A DNA stretch of 64,000 nt from Lachnospiraceae bacterium (GTDB lineage: Bacteria > Bacillota > Clostridia > Lachnospirales > Lachnospiraceae): assembly GCA_902363665.1 (NCBI GenBank), contig CABJAW010000008.1, positions 1-64,000 on the forward strand. Direction: 5' to 3'. Below, piece after piece: positions 17,836-27,225 of this stretch; positions within the stretch are counted from its first letter, which is position 1; every line of letters starts with the position of its first letter. Position numbers and translations under genes: made by a program. The notes under the pieces were generated by a model that saw only the letters and a list, made by a program, of their open reading frames with translations, had not been told where the DNA came from and did not search any database.

Positions 17836-18303
17836 ATGAAAGAAACCGTTTTATACTACACCCCGCAGCCCACAAAACAGAGCCGCACTTTAAAGGGAAT
17901 CCTCGTCCGCATGGGGATCCGGATCCGCAACATTTCCCCGCAGCAGGTGAACCAGACCGTCGGAATGCTCGCCGGAGTGCCGGGCTTTGAGGAGAAGACG
18001 GATGCCACAGCCGACACACTGGAAGCAAATAAAACCAACGCAGATGCACTGTCAAGCGCAAATCCCGCCGCTGATACAGTTAAAGCTTCTCCCTCGCAGT
18101 CCATCCCTGAGGAGGTTCTCGTCCTTCATCAGTTTTCCGAGCAGCGTCTAGACGCTCTGCTCCATGCACTTCGGAAGGCAAATGTGCGCATCGCCCTGAA
18201 AGCCATCGTGACCGAGCAGAACTGCGGCTGGACGTTTTATCAGCTGTATGAGGAGATTCGGCAGGAGCATGAGAAGATGCATCAGAACGGAGAACCGAAT
18301 TAA
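17836..18303 (+). CDS. DUF3783-like protein
   Basis: A 155-residue cytoplasmic protein. Start ATG 17836 follows AAGGAG. The N-terminal 55 residues (KETVLYYTPQPTKQSRTLKGILVRMGIRIRNISPQQVNQTVGMLAG) and the C-terminal 60 (VLVLHQFSEQRLDALLHALRKANVRIALKAIVTEQNCGWTF) are joined by an alanine- and threonine-rich linker. The C-terminal part matches the DUF3783 pattern as I know it (SEEQLD..L..L......LKA..T..N..WT). Function unknown. It is 27 bases ahead of the AAA/nuclease gene and could be co-transcribed with it. Confidence 0.75.
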   Translation: MKETVLYYTPQPTKQSRTLKGILVRMGIRIRNISPQQVNQTVGMLAGVPGFEEKTDATADTLEANKTNADALSSANPAADTVKASPSQSIPEEVLVLHQFSEQRLDALLHALRKANVRIALKAIVTEQNCGWTFYQLYEEIRQEHEKMHQNGEPN

Positions 18304-18330
18304 ATCAGATAACAATTAGGAGGTGTATTT

Positions 18331-19923
18331 ATGGGAAGCTATCTCAATCCCGGGAACAAAGGATTTCGGGAAAGTCTGAATTCAGAAATATACGTCGATA
18401 AAACCGGTCTGATCGAACGGACAAACGCGCTTCTTGATACCAGAGAAAAGTATATCTGCGTAAGCCGTCCGAGACGCTTCGGAAAATCCATGGCTGCCGA
18501 CATGCTGGCCGCCTATTATGGGCAGGATACCGATTCGGAAGCGCTGTTTCAAAATCTCTACATTGAAACGTGTCCTTCATTTCGGGAACATCTGAATAAA
18601 TACAATGTAGTGAAACTGAACATGCAGGATTTTCTGAGTGCCTCACACAGTGTTCAGGACATGCTTGGCCGAATCCAAAAATATGTGATTTTTGATCTGA
18701 CAGATGCGTATGAAACAATCCGTTACCGCGACGAAACAGATCTTGTACAGGTCATGAAAGATGTTTATGCTGCCACAAAGCATCCTTTCATCATCCTTAT
18801 TGATGAATGGGACTGTCTGTTTCGTGAATACCAGCAGGATCAGGATGCACAAAAAAAATACCTCGATTTTCTCCGGATGTGGCTGAAAGATAAGGACTAT
18901 GTTTCCCTCGCTTACATGACCGGAATCCTTCCAATTAAGAAATACGGCACACATTCCGCATTAAATATGTTTTCTGAGTATTCCATGATAAATCCGCGGG
19001 AAATGGCAAAATATTTTGGTTTTACAGAAGCAGAAGTGAAAAATCTTTGCGAACGCTATGACCGAAGCTTTGAGGAAACGCGTGCATGGTATGACGGCTA
19101 TGAAGTGTTGACTGTAGAAAATAATACCCAGCAAGTCTGTGAACTTTACAGCCCGAAGTCTGTCGTCGAAGCCATGAAAAGCGGTATTTTTGATAATTAC
19201 TGGAACCAGACAGAAACGTATGAAGCATTAAAGGTCTATGTTCAGCTGAATTTTGATGGTTTAAAGGATGCCGTCGTAAAGATGCTTGCCGGCGAACGGA
19301 TTCCCATTAATACGGGCACTTTCTCCAACGACATGACGACCTTTCAGTGCCGCGACGATGTTCTGACACTCCTGGTGCATCTGGGATACCTTGGCTACCA
19401 CTGGCCGGATAAAACAGTGTTCATTCCGAACAAAGAAATTGCACAGGAATATATCAACGCAATCAGCATGATGGATTGGCACGAGGTAATTGATTCCATT
19501 AACGCATCAAAAAAACTTCTGGAAGCTCTGTGGAACGGAGAGGAAGCCGCTGTTGCCGACGGAATTGACCATGCCCACTCAGAGATTTCCATCCTGCAGT
19601 ATAACGATGAAAATTCCTTAAGCTGCACCATTCATCTCGCGTTTTATTTTGCACGGGAGTACTATACCATTATCCGTGAACTGCCCACAGGAAAAGGCTT
19701 TGCCGATATCTGTTTCCTGCCCAGAAAACTGTACGCAGACAAACCAGCCGTCATTATTGAACTGAAATGGGATCGGGATGTCCATGGCGCAATCGCACAG
19801 ATCCAGGAACGCCGCTACCCGGCCGCGTTAAAAGACTACCACGGCAATCTTATTCTTGCCGGAATCAGTTATGATAAAAAGACCAAGAGACACAGTTGTC
19901 TGATTGAAAAGCTGAATCTCTGA
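18331..19923 (+). CDS. AAA-ATPase-like protein with PD-(D/E)XK nuclease domain
   Basis: A 530-residue protein of the clostridial and Bacteroides AAA-ATPase-like family (the AAA-ATPase_like plus PD-(D/E)XK_9 architecture). The N-terminus GFRESLNSEIYVDKTGLIERT is the family signature; the P-loop is SRPRRFGKS (45-53) and Walker B is FIILIDEWD (153-161). The C-terminal nuclease-like fold has GFADICFLP then PAVIIELKWD, matching D...ExK. Members are often multicopy and their role is unknown; a link to mobile DNA or defence has been suggested from genome context only. The gene has a textbook AGGAGG and is followed by a strong terminator. Confidence 0.88.
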   Translation: MGSYLNPGNKGFRESLNSEIYVDKTGLIERTNALLDTREKYICVSRPRRFGKSMAADMLAAYYGQDTDSEALFQNLYIETCPSFREHLNKYNVVKLNMQDFLSASHSVQDMLGRIQKYVIFDLTDAYETIRYRDETDLVQVMKDVYAATKHPFIILIDEWDCLFREYQQDQDAQKKYLDFLRMWLKDKDYVSLAYMTGILPIKKYGTHSALNMFSEYSMINPREMAKYFGFTEAEVKNLCERYDRSFEETRAWYDGYEVLTVENNTQQVCELYSPKSVVEAMKSGIFDNYWNQTETYEALKVYVQLNFDGLKDAVVKMLAGERIPINTGTFSNDMTTFQCRDDVLTLLVHLGYLGYHWPDKTVFIPNKEIAQEYINAISMMDWHEVIDSINASKKLLEALWNGEEAAVADGIDHAHSEISILQYNDENSLSCTIHLAFYFAREYYTIIRELPTGKGFADICFLPRKLYADKPAVIIELKWDRDVHGAIAQIQERRYPAALKDYHGNLILAGISYDKKTKRHSCLIEKLNL

Positions 19924-19960
19924 TGAAACAGCTTTCATGCTTCGCTTCCTGCACAAAAAA

Positions 19961-20015
19961 GACTATCCCGCACTGTACCTTTCCTGTACGTACGAGATAG
20001 TCGTTTCTTTATTTT
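19961..20015. terminator. Rho-independent terminator of the AAA/nuclease gene
   Basis: GACTATC (19961-19967) and GATAGTC (19996-20002) pair around a loop with further partial pairing, followed by a T-rich run to 20015. A-rich bases on the left side could make it work for the GH3 gene from the other strand. Confidence 0.75.
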
Positions 20016-20136
20016 TTCATCTCCGGTAATACTCCGATTCCCGCTCAAACTGCATACGTTCTTCGTTCAGCCCCCACGCATTGTCCTTGTCGCCTTAGCC
20101 GAGTGGCGAAGCGGATTATAATTTTCTCTGCGTCTG

Positions 20137-22290
20137 CTATCTCCGATACGCAATCTCCACCGCCCGCTTTCCAGCCAGCTCCTCGCTGCGCGCATCCGGC
20201 TGGCTGCAGCCGACATAGAAGGTATAGGATTTTCCGTTGTCACGGCGGATACCGTCCTCTCCGACTACAGTAAGGGCACGGTGTCCTACCGGGATGCGGA
20301 TCTGTTTTTTCTCACCTGCATCCAGATGGATTCGCATAAATGCACACAGCTCAGGGTGTTTGTCCGCATCAGCGCAGTCGTGATTTTTGACGTAGACCTG
20401 GAGCACCTCATCAGTCGCATGAATTCCTGCATTGTGAACATCTGCAAGAATCGTAAGTGCCTGCGGATCAAAGCCTTTTCCGAACGATCTGCTGCCAGAT
20501 TCGCACGCTGCCTCCATGCATGTTGCAATCTCTGCGCCCGTCACACATACATCCCCGTATGTCAGTCCATATCCGAACGGATACTGCGCTTTTCCTTTCA
20601 TGTAGCGGTAGGTTCTGCCTGCCATGCGGTAATCGGTAAACTCCGGAAGTTCGTCCAGGCTCTCGTAGAATGTCACCGGAAGCTTGCCGGACGGCGATAC
20701 CTCTCCGAACAGCACCTTCGCAGCCGCTTTGCCGCCCTGTGCACCCGGATACCACAGCTGCAGTACCGCATCGAAATGTTCCGATGCATAGGAAAGATCG
20801 ATGTCGCTGCCTGCCATCAGGCAAAGAACCACCGGCTTGCCGGTCTCTTTTACCGCCTCCATCAGATCTCTTTGTACCTGCGGAAGCTGAAGATCCATCT
20901 TGTCACCGGATGCATAGCTGTTACCCGTATCGCCCTCTTCTCCTTCCAGTGTCTCATCAAGGCCAACGCAAAGTACAACCACATCACTGTTATCCGCCAC
21001 GATCTTTGCCTCTGACAGGCGGTCTGCCGGGAATGCCAGATTCTCGGTACGGTCGCGGAAAAGCTCACAGCCGGTGCTTGTCAGCACGCGTACATACTCT
21101 CCGAGATAATCCTGTAATCCTTCCAGTATTGTGACATAGCGGCTTGCTGTTCCGTGATAATTCCCTACAAGTGCAGCGCGGCTGTTGGCATTCGGACCGA
21201 TCACGCCGATCGTCTTTATTTTTGACTTTTCAAGCGGAAGAATGCCATTATTTTTCAGAAGAACAAAGCTCTCCTGCGCTGCCTTTTCCGCAAGTGCCAG
21301 ATGTGCAGGCGATTCTACTTCTGTATATGGGATCGCATCGTATTCACTTCCGTCGAACAGCCCGAGCAGGAAGCGCGTCGTAAACAGTCTTACGGCCGCC
21401 TCCGTAATCGTTTCCTCGCTTACCAGTCCGTCCTGCACCGCTCCCAGAATATGCAGATACGTATTTCCGCAATTAAGATCACAGCCATTATTGATTGCAA
21501 GCGCCGCCGACTCTCTTGCATTTTTCGTTACCATATGATGCTCATGAAAGTCCCGGATTGCCCAGCAGTCGGACACGAAATGTCCATCAAAGCCCCAGTC
21601 TTCCCGGAGAATTTTCTGCAGCTTCGGGCTGCCGCAGCACGGTTCTCCGTTTGTGCGGTTATATGCACCCATGACGGCTTCCACACCGGCTTCCTGCACA
21701 AGTGCCTGAAACGCCGGAAGATACGTTTCCTCCATATCCTTCGGTGTCGCCTCCGCATCAAACTCGTGGCGCACTGCCTCCGGTCCGGAATGTACTGCGA
21801 AATGTTTCGCGCATGCAGCCGCCTTCATCGTCTCACTGTCGCCCTGCAGTCCCTCCACAAAAGCAACGCCAAGGCGGCTCGTCAGATACGGGTCCTCCCC
21901 GTACGTCTCATGGCCGCGGCCCCAGCGCGGATCCCGGAAAATATTTACATTCGGCGACCAGAACGTCAGCCCCTTGTAAATGTCGCGGTCATTTTTTCCG
22001 GAATAGGCATTGTATTTCGCGCGTCCCTCAGTCGCAACGACATCCGCCATCTCTTTTACCAGATCGGTGTCAAAGGTCGCTGCCATGCCGATGGCCTGCG
22101 GGAAAACCGTTGCCTGACCGGCACGCGCCACGCCATGCAGTCCCTCATTCCACCAGTTGTAGGCCGGAATGCCCAGACGCTTTAAGGCAGGCGCGCCGTA
22201 CTTAAGCTGCTCCGCCTTCTCCTCCAGTGTCATTTTTTCTACAAGGGCTTCCGCCTTTTTCTTTGCCTCTTCTCTATTCATCTCGGTCAT
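20137..22290 (-). CDS. Glycoside hydrolase family 3, beta-xylosidase/beta-glucosidase type
   Basis: A 717-residue GH3 enzyme that releases beta-linked sugars from oligosaccharides; no signal peptide, so it acts in the cytoplasm on imported oligosaccharides. Domain order is the (beta/alpha)8 barrel (about 15-330), the sandwich domain (350-560) and a fibronectin III-like C-terminus. Marks: NWWNEGLHGVAR (45-56), typical of xylosidase-type members, GRGHETYGEDPYL, KHFAVHSGPE, and the nucleophile Asp241 in FVSDCWA. It is the last gene of an operon with a MalEFG-type importer (binding protein at 24499-25788, permeases at 22456-24212), so the transporter probably feeds it a beta-linked oligosaccharide such as a xylo- or cello-oligomer. 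The exact specificity is not readable here. Confidence 0.9.
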   Translation of the reverse strand: MTEMNREEAKKKAEALVEKMTLEEKAEQLKYGAPALKRLGIPAYNWWNEGLHGVARAGQATVFPQAIGMAATFDTDLVKEMADVVATEGRAKYNAYSGKNDRDIYKGLTFWSPNVNIFRDPRWGRGHETYGEDPYLTSRLGVAFVEGLQGDSETMKAAACAKHFAVHSGPEAVRHEFDAEATPKDMEETYLPAFQALVQEAGVEAVMGAYNRTNGEPCCGSPKLQKILREDWGFDGHFVSDCWAIRDFHEHHMVTKNARESAALAINNGCDLNCGNTYLHILGAVQDGLVSEETITEAAVRLFTTRFLLGLFDGSEYDAIPYTEVESPAHLALAEKAAQESFVLLKNNGILPLEKSKIKTIGVIGPNANSRAALVGNYHGTASRYVTILEGLQDYLGEYVRVLTSTGCELFRDRTENLAFPADRLSEAKIVADNSDVVVLCVGLDETLEGEEGDTGNSYASGDKMDLQLPQVQRDLMEAVKETGKPVVLCLMAGSDIDLSYASEHFDAVLQLWYPGAQGGKAAAKVLFGEVSPSGKLPVTFYESLDELPEFTDYRMAGRTYRYMKGKAQYPFGYGLTYGDVCVTGAEIATCMEAACESGSRSFGKGFDPQALTILADVHNAGIHATDEVLQVYVKNHDCADADKHPELCAFMRIHLDAGEKKQIRIPVGHRALTVVGEDGIRRDNGKSYTFYVGCSQPDARSEELAGKRAVEIAYRR

Positions 22291-22455
22291 CTGCCTTTCT
22301 GTTTCCCTGTATTTTCAGGCGGTTCCTGTACCTCCGCCTTTTATCCAATGTACGATTCCCATTTCGCCAAAGCAAATATTTACAAGCCGCTGCAGCCCTT
22401 TACGATGGCGGTTGTTTCACCGTATCACCTTTTACTGAATTTCTGTTTTTCTGTC

Positions 22456-23313
22456 TTATCCTTTCACCGCTCCCGTCGTAAGCCCCTCTACGATCTGGTT
22501 GCTGAACAGACAGTATACAATAACGGTCGGTGCGATTGCAATGATAATCGCCGCAAACATCTGCACGTAGTTTGTCGCATACGGACCTACAAAGTACGTC
22601 AGCGTAACCGGAAGCGTTTTCTTTGCCGGGTCAGAAATGAATACCATCGCGAGCAGCAGCTCGTTCCAGTTGCCGACAAATGTCATCAGACCTGATACGA
22701 AAAGTCCGGTCCGGCACAGCGGCAGTGCGATCTTAAAGAAAATCCGGTAAATGCCACAGCCGTCGATTGCTGCCGCCTCGATCAGTTCACCCGGCATCGA
22801 TTTAAAAAATCCGGTCAGAAGGAAGATCGTCATCGGAAGGGAAAACGTGATGTATGGAAGCATCAGGCCGAATCTGGAGTTGGTCAGCCCAAGCTTCGCA
22901 AAACGGACAAACAGAGGAATCAGGATACAGTGTACCGGCACCATCATTCCAATCAGGAAAAATGTATGCGCTGCCTCTGCCAGTTTCCATCTCATTCTCG
23001 CAATCGCGAACGCCGCCATTGCGCCGAAGAACAGGCTGACAAGCAGTGTCACGCCGCAGACCAGTGTGGAGTTGACAAGCGCTGTGCCCAGCTTGCCAAG
23101 CGACCATGCCTGCGTGTAGTTTTCCAAGTGAAAGGTCTCTGGCAGTGCAAACGGCGCTGCCATCACGCCTGCGTTGTCCTTTAACGATACGGAAAGCATC
23201 CACAGAAGCGGAGCCAGATACAGTACGGCCAGCAGCACCAGAAATACGTAAATGACCACGATGACCGGGCTGACCGCTTTTTTTCTTTTTTTGATTACAG
23301 CACTCTCTTTCAT
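22456..23313 (-). CDS. Carbohydrate ABC transporter permease, MalG type
   Basis: A 285-residue inner-membrane subunit with six predicted helices. The coupling EAA loop ELIEAAAIDGCGIYRIFFKIALPLCR sits near residues 185-210, where it docks to the ATPase. The N-terminus is basic (MKESAVIKKRKKAVSP) and the C-terminus ends in GLTTGAVKG, typical of the family. It starts 11 bases after the MalF-type permease gene, so translation is probably coupled. No ATPase gene is in the operon; such importers in Firmicutes commonly share an MsmK/MalK-type ATPase encoded elsewhere. Confidence 0.92.
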   Translation of the reverse strand: MKESAVIKKRKKAVSPVIVVIYVFLVLLAVLYLAPLLWMLSVSLKDNAGVMAAPFALPETFHLENYTQAWSLGKLGTALVNSTLVCGVTLLVSLFFGAMAAFAIARMRWKLAEAAHTFFLIGMMVPVHCILIPLFVRFAKLGLTNSRFGLMLPYITFSLPMTIFLLTGFFKSMPGELIEAAAIDGCGIYRIFFKIALPLCRTGLFVSGLMTFVGNWNELLLAMVFISDPAKKTLPVTLTYFVGPYATNYVQMFAAIIIAIAPTVIVYCLFSNQIVEGLTTGAVKG

Positions 23314-23324
23314 CTTCCGCCCTC

Positions 23325-24212
23325 CTATGACTCATACGTCTCTACTTTGATGACCTTCTTGACAAGGAGCGTCACGATCAGGCACATCACAAGCAGCACA
23401 ACGGATATCGCACTCGCATAGCCGTATTTGAAGTAATTGAAGCCCTCCGCGTACAGCTCCGTCGCAAGCACCTCGGTACGATGGTTCGGTCCGCCCTGTG
23501 TCATGTTGTAGACCAAATCGAAGAATTTCAATGAACCGATACAGTTCAGTGACAGGGAGGTGACCATCATCGGCTTGATCAGCGGAAGCGTGATGTAGCG
23601 GAATGCCGCCGGTTTGGAAGCACCGTCCACATAGGATGCCTCATAGATATCTTTCGATATGCCGGTGATCTGCGCCATATAAAGCATCATATTCTGTCCG
23701 ACGTACTGCCACAGTGCCACAAACGCGATGACCCACATCGGAAGCACGATAAATCCCTTGGAATCCATCAGCCACAGCGGTCCCTTGATTCCGAACTGCG
23801 CCAGCAGCTGGTTGATACCGATCTTCGGGTTGAACATGAATGCCCACAAAAGACCGAGCGCTGCGGAGGAAAGTACGGACGGAAGGTAATAAATATTTTT
23901 GAATACGTTGCGTCCCTTCGGGATGTTTGTCAAAAAGACCGCGAGCAAAATACCGATCACCTGCTGTGTCACTGCCGAAAACAGCATGAAGAAAATGGAG
24001 TTTTTCAGTGCAGTGCGGAACGTCGCATCCTTGAAAAACAGTTTTTTATAATTTGCCAGCCCGATAAACTCCGGCGGTGTCAGTGCTGCATAATCGCACA
24101 GCGAATAGTAAACCATCTGAAAGATCGGGATGACGAGGATCAGAATGAACATGATCAGCGCCGGTGCAATGAAAATAAAGATGGCTTTTTTGTCTTTTAA
24201 AATTTTATCCAT
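23325..24212 (-). CDS. Carbohydrate ABC transporter permease, MalF type
   Basis: A 295-residue inner-membrane permease with six helices; EAA loop DIYEASYVDGASKPAAFRYITLPLI at about 190-214. The motifs FIFIAPALIMFILILVIPIFQMVYYSL at the N-terminus and NMTQGGPNHRTEVLATELY near residue 245 are characteristic of sugar permeases of this class. It pairs with the MalG-type protein encoded 11 bases downstream and receives substrate from the binding protein encoded upstream. Confidence 0.92.
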   Translation of the reverse strand: MDKILKDKKAIFIFIAPALIMFILILVIPIFQMVYYSLCDYAALTPPEFIGLANYKKLFFKDATFRTALKNSIFFMLFSAVTQQVIGILLAVFLTNIPKGRNVFKNIYYLPSVLSSAALGLLWAFMFNPKIGINQLLAQFGIKGPLWLMDSKGFIVLPMWVIAFVALWQYVGQNMMLYMAQITGISKDIYEASYVDGASKPAAFRYITLPLIKPMMVTSLSLNCIGSLKFFDLVYNMTQGGPNHRTEVLATELYAEGFNYFKYGYASAISVVLLVMCLIVTLLVKKVIKVETYES

Positions 24213-24322
24213 AGCAGCCTCCTTGTTGTAATCTCTACATACCCTCTCCGCCTGGCGGTATCCACTTTATGAGATTTTGCGCTGTATCCGCCGCGCCGGA
24301 CAGGGCATGTATGGCATAAAAA

Positions 24323-24374
24323 GAGCCGCTGCAGGAACAATGCGTCTTTCCCTGCATTTGTTCCGCAGCGGTTT
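24323..24374 (-). other. Large intercistronic hairpin with T-run after the binding-protein gene
   Basis: In the 286-base gap between binding protein and permease, AACCGCTGC/GGAACAAATGC (24354-24373) pairs with GCATTGTTCC/GCAGCGGCT (24324-24343) with two small bulges; on the minus strand it ends in TTTTT. It should act as a partial terminator, giving more binding protein than permease. Confidence 0.7.
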
Positions 24375-24498
24375 CTGATTATCCGCTGTCGTCAGAACCG
24401 TTGCTTCTGAAATTCATCCGTATGGTTCTATATATAGCAGACATTTTCAATCAATCTCAGGAACGTAATCGCTTTCTGCCCCTGTTCATTTTATTATT

Positions 24499-25788
24499 TT
24501 ATTCCCAGACATTCTCCTCATAGAAGGTCTGAACGGTCTGGAATGCCTCTTCCGGTGTCTGGTTGTCGAGGAAAATGTCAACCATTGCGTTGTCGAAGCA
24601 GTCGCCTGCCTCTACGGATGCGAGAGACTCGTTGTAGAATCCGAATGTGCCGGTTGCGTTTGCCAGGATATCCTGAACGTACTTCAGCTGTGCCGGAGCC
24701 TTGTCATAATCGATCTCAAGGTCTTTTACGATCGGGATCTTTCCGCCGATTTCTGCGGTATACTTCTGAGCGGTCTCATCTGTGAACATCTTCATCAGAG
24801 CGATGACTGCATCCTGATGCTCGGTCGTTGCGCTCATCAGAAGGTTATCTGTCTTAACGATCATACGGTTCGGGTCATTTGCTCCCTCGATGCCCGGAAA
24901 CTGGAATACGCCGCACTTGGACTCGAAGTCCGGATTGTTGCCGTTGATCTGAGCGATTGCCCAGGAACCCTGGATCAGGATTGCAGCTTCGCCGTTGTAG
25001 AAGTTTGCGGTTGCCTGATCGTTGGAGTCACCTGCTGCGGTCTCCTGGAAGTACTGGGAGAGTTCTTTGAGCTTCTTGCCTGCCTCGATGCAATTGTCAT
25101 CGGTCCAGTTTGCGGTGTGGTCTGCGATTGCCGCAAGGTCAACGCCCTGGCGGTCACACAGATAACTGGCTACCATGGACAGGCACCATGCCGTACCCGC
25201 GGAACAGGAAATCGGGGTATAGCCTGCATCTTTGATCTTCTGGCACGCATCGAGCAGCTCGGTATAGGTCGTCGGAACCTCTACGCCTGCCGCGTCAAAG
25301 ATCTCGGTGTTGTAGAAGCAAAGAGCCGCTGCAAAGTTCGTCGGAACTGCCATGATCTTTCCATCGTATGTCATTCTCTCAAAAATACCGTCTGTAAATG
25401 AGGAATACCAGTCTGCTTCCTGATTCGTCAGAATATCGGTCAGGTCTGCTGCAACGCCTGCATTTACGTATACGTCCATGTTCGGTCCCGGATTGCAGAT
25501 GAACATGTCCGGTGTCTGGCCTGCTGCAACGAGCGCGTTCAGCTTTCCATCGTACTCTTCGAGGTTCGTCGTGATCGCGGTCACATGATACTGTCCGTCA
25601 TACGTCTCATTGTAACGGTCGAGTACTTCTTTGTATCCCTTGGAGACCAGGTCCTCGGTTGCCTCCAGATCATCCCAGAACATCCAGGTGATCTCTTCCG
25701 GTCCGTCTGCCTGTACCGGTACTGCTGCAAAAAGGCCCGTTGCCATTGCTGCGGTAAGCGTTACAGAGATGAGTTTCTTCAATTTCAT
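24499..25788 (-). CDS. Extracellular sugar-binding protein of an ABC importer
   Basis: A 429-residue MalE-type solute-binding protein (family 1). The start is ATG 25788, with AGGAGG nine bases upstream; the longer frame to 25905 lacks a ribosome binding site and would hide the signal peptide. The signal peptide (about 1-28, MKLKKLISVTLTAAMATGLF, ending VQA|DGPEE) has no lipobox cysteine. The mature protein shows EITWMFWDDLEATEDLVSKGYKEVLDRYNE and QGSWAIAQINGNNPDFESKCGVFQFPG, typical of the family. It is the first gene of the GH3 operon and faces the AraC regulator; two spaced direct repeats lie at its promoter. Likely ligand: a beta-linked oligosaccharide (inference from the GH3 enzyme). Confidence 0.9.
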   Translation of the reverse strand: MKLKKLISVTLTAAMATGLFAAVPVQADGPEEITWMFWDDLEATEDLVSKGYKEVLDRYNETYDGQYHVTAITTNLEEYDGKLNALVAAGQTPDMFICNPGPNMDVYVNAGVAADLTDILTNQEADWYSSFTDGIFERMTYDGKIMAVPTNFAAALCFYNTEIFDAAGVEVPTTYTELLDACQKIKDAGYTPISCSAGTAWCLSMVASYLCDRQGVDLAAIADHTANWTDDNCIEAGKKLKELSQYFQETAAGDSNDQATANFYNGEAAILIQGSWAIAQINGNNPDFESKCGVFQFPGIEGANDPNRMIVKTDNLLMSATTEHQDAVIALMKMFTDETAQKYTAEIGGKIPIVKDLEIDYDKAPAQLKYVQDILANATGTFGFYNESLASVEAGDCFDNAMVDIFLDNQTPEEAFQTVQTFYEENVWE

Positions 25789-25993
25789 AATGCATATCCT
25801 CCTTTTTTCTGTTCCTGCTGCCGCTTCGGGCTGCATCTTCAAAACCGGAATCAAAACGCTCCGCGTTCGCCAGTTTTTCAAAAACAGTCTTAAAAATGCA
25901 GACATTTTACGTCTGTTTTATGAAAGCTACCGTCTTTGAAGATCAATCCCTGCGCCATTGGGGAACATATTCTTTACGTCTCTTGATGTTTCC

Positions 25994-26022
25994 ATCATAA
26001 CAAAGCAAATTGTATTTATCTT
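25994..26022 (-). promoter_or_regulatory. Activator-type promoter of the GH3/ABC operon
   Basis: On the minus strand TATGAT (25994-25999) is a good -10, but the -35 position 17 bases upstream reads AAGATA, a poor match. A weak -35 next to the direct repeats at 26025-26055 suggests a promoter that needs the AraC protein. Confidence 0.6.
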
Positions 26023-26024
26023 TA

Positions 26025-26055
26025 TAATTATTGCGTTGCAATTTTTAATTATTGC
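26025..26055. promoter_or_regulatory. Direct repeats, predicted AraC-family operator
   Basis: TAATTATTGC occurs at 26025-26034 and again at 26046-26055, 21 bp apart, which is two helical turns. The first copy abuts the -35 region of the transporter operon, the arrangement expected for an AraC-type activator. The encoding gene is about 300 bases away and divergent. The rest of 25789-26356 is very AT-rich and gene-free. Confidence 0.6.
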
Positions 26056-26250
26056 TTTTAATTTTATCATTCTTTTGGCATTTAGTATATTTTTACAGTT
26101 TTTATCAATGATTTTTATGCATATTTTTCTTCTTTCCTTTTTTCTCCTTGTAATAAGCAAAGTTTTGGCGCTTTCATTCTTGTATTTCCTCATCATTTTT
26201 GGTATATTGTAAGAAACAAAAATCGCAATTTTTTGTCACTGTTCAGAAAC

Positions 26251-26317
26251 AGATAAAATTTTATAAGGCAGGCGTAAAATGCTTGCGTTTTTAAGGATGC
26301 CTTATAAAATTTTATCT
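26251..26317 (+). repeat. 20-bp perfect inverted repeat in the AraC gene leader
   Basis: Arms at 26251-26270 and 26298-26317 are perfect reverse complements (AGATAAAATTTTATAAGGCA), separated by 27 bases and ending 39 bases before the AraC start codon. Each arm also contains the palindrome ATAAAATTTTAT. In RNA it would form a very stable hairpin; in DNA it could be an operator or a small inserted element. Confidence 0.85.
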
Positions 26318-26356
26318 GGCAGATACTGCAGCACGAAACCCACGAAAGGACTCCAA

Positions 26357-27214
26357 ATGATTAAGCATCTAACCGGCATCCATGAAACGGTTGCCTATCG
26401 CCCGGACACTCAGATCTGTCTTTATAATAATGATGAAGCAGAAGATTACCCGCCGCACTGGCATACCCCGTTTGAGATCATCATGCCGACGGAAAATTCC
26501 TACCGCGTCCTGTGCGGCCAACAGGAATACCAGATTCGTGAGAGCGACATTCTGATCATCGCACCGGGGACTATCCATCAGCTCTTCGCTCCGGAACATG
26601 GAACGCGCATCATCTTTCAGCCTGCACTCTCTCAGATCGGTATCCGCGAGCTGGAGCTTCTGACTTCAAGGCTCACACCGGCGATCCTGATCACGCCGGA
26701 ATCCTTTCCTCAGATCCACGCACAGGTACACCGCCTGATGCTGGAGATCCGCGATGAATATTTCAGTGAGGATCCCTACTCGGAATCCGCGATCTACGCC
26801 CGTTTTCTTGAGATCCTCGTCTCGGTCGGGCGCTGCCAGGCCGAGCTTACCAGGCACAGCTTTGACGCCAAAAACAACAAACAAAAAGAATATATGGATA
26901 AATTTCTATATATCTGCAATTATATCAACGAACATTTTACAGAAAATCTGACACTGGAACAGATGGCTTCCCTCGCCGGCTTCAGCAAGTATCATTTTAC
27001 AAGGCTGTTCCGCCAGTATGCCGATACTTCTTTCTATAAATATCTGAACCGGAAGCGCATCGATTATGCAAAATCGCTGCTGCTTGATCCGGATCTGTCA
27101 GTCATTGAGGTTGCGCTTGCCTCCGGATTTTCCAGCCTGTCCGCCTTTCTGCGTATGTTCAAACTGATCAACCACTGCACACCGACCGAATACCGAAATA
27201 TGTACGAAGACTGA
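26357..27214 (+). CDS. AraC-family regulator with cupin sensor domain
   Basis: A 285-residue regulator: N-terminal cupin-like sensing domain (ICLYNNDEAEDYPPHWHTPFEIIM, SDILIIAPGTIHQL) and C-terminal double helix-turn-helix (from about 185: YICNYINEHFTENLTLEQMASLAGFSKYHFTRLFRQY, then SVIEVALASGFSSLSAFLRMFK). ATG 26357 with GAAAGGA is preferred over the frame opening at 26279, which would start inside the inverted repeat. It probably activates the divergent GH3/ABC operon through the direct repeats at 26025-26055. Eleven bases downstream begins a large GGDEF/EAL gene, so the regulator and a c-di-GMP enzyme are very likely co-transcribed. Confidence 0.92.
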   Translation: MIKHLTGIHETVAYRPDTQICLYNNDEAEDYPPHWHTPFEIIMPTENSYRVLCGQQEYQIRESDILIIAPGTIHQLFAPEHGTRIIFQPALSQIGIRELELLTSRLTPAILITPESFPQIHAQVHRLMLEIRDEYFSEDPYSESAIYARFLEILVSVGRCQAELTRHSFDAKNNKQKEYMDKFLYICNYINEHFTENLTLEQMASLAGFSKYHFTRLFRQYADTSFYKYLNRKRIDYAKSLLLDPDLSVIEVALASGFSSLSAFLRMFKLINHCTPTEYRNMYED

Positions 27215-27225
27215 CTGGAGGCATC

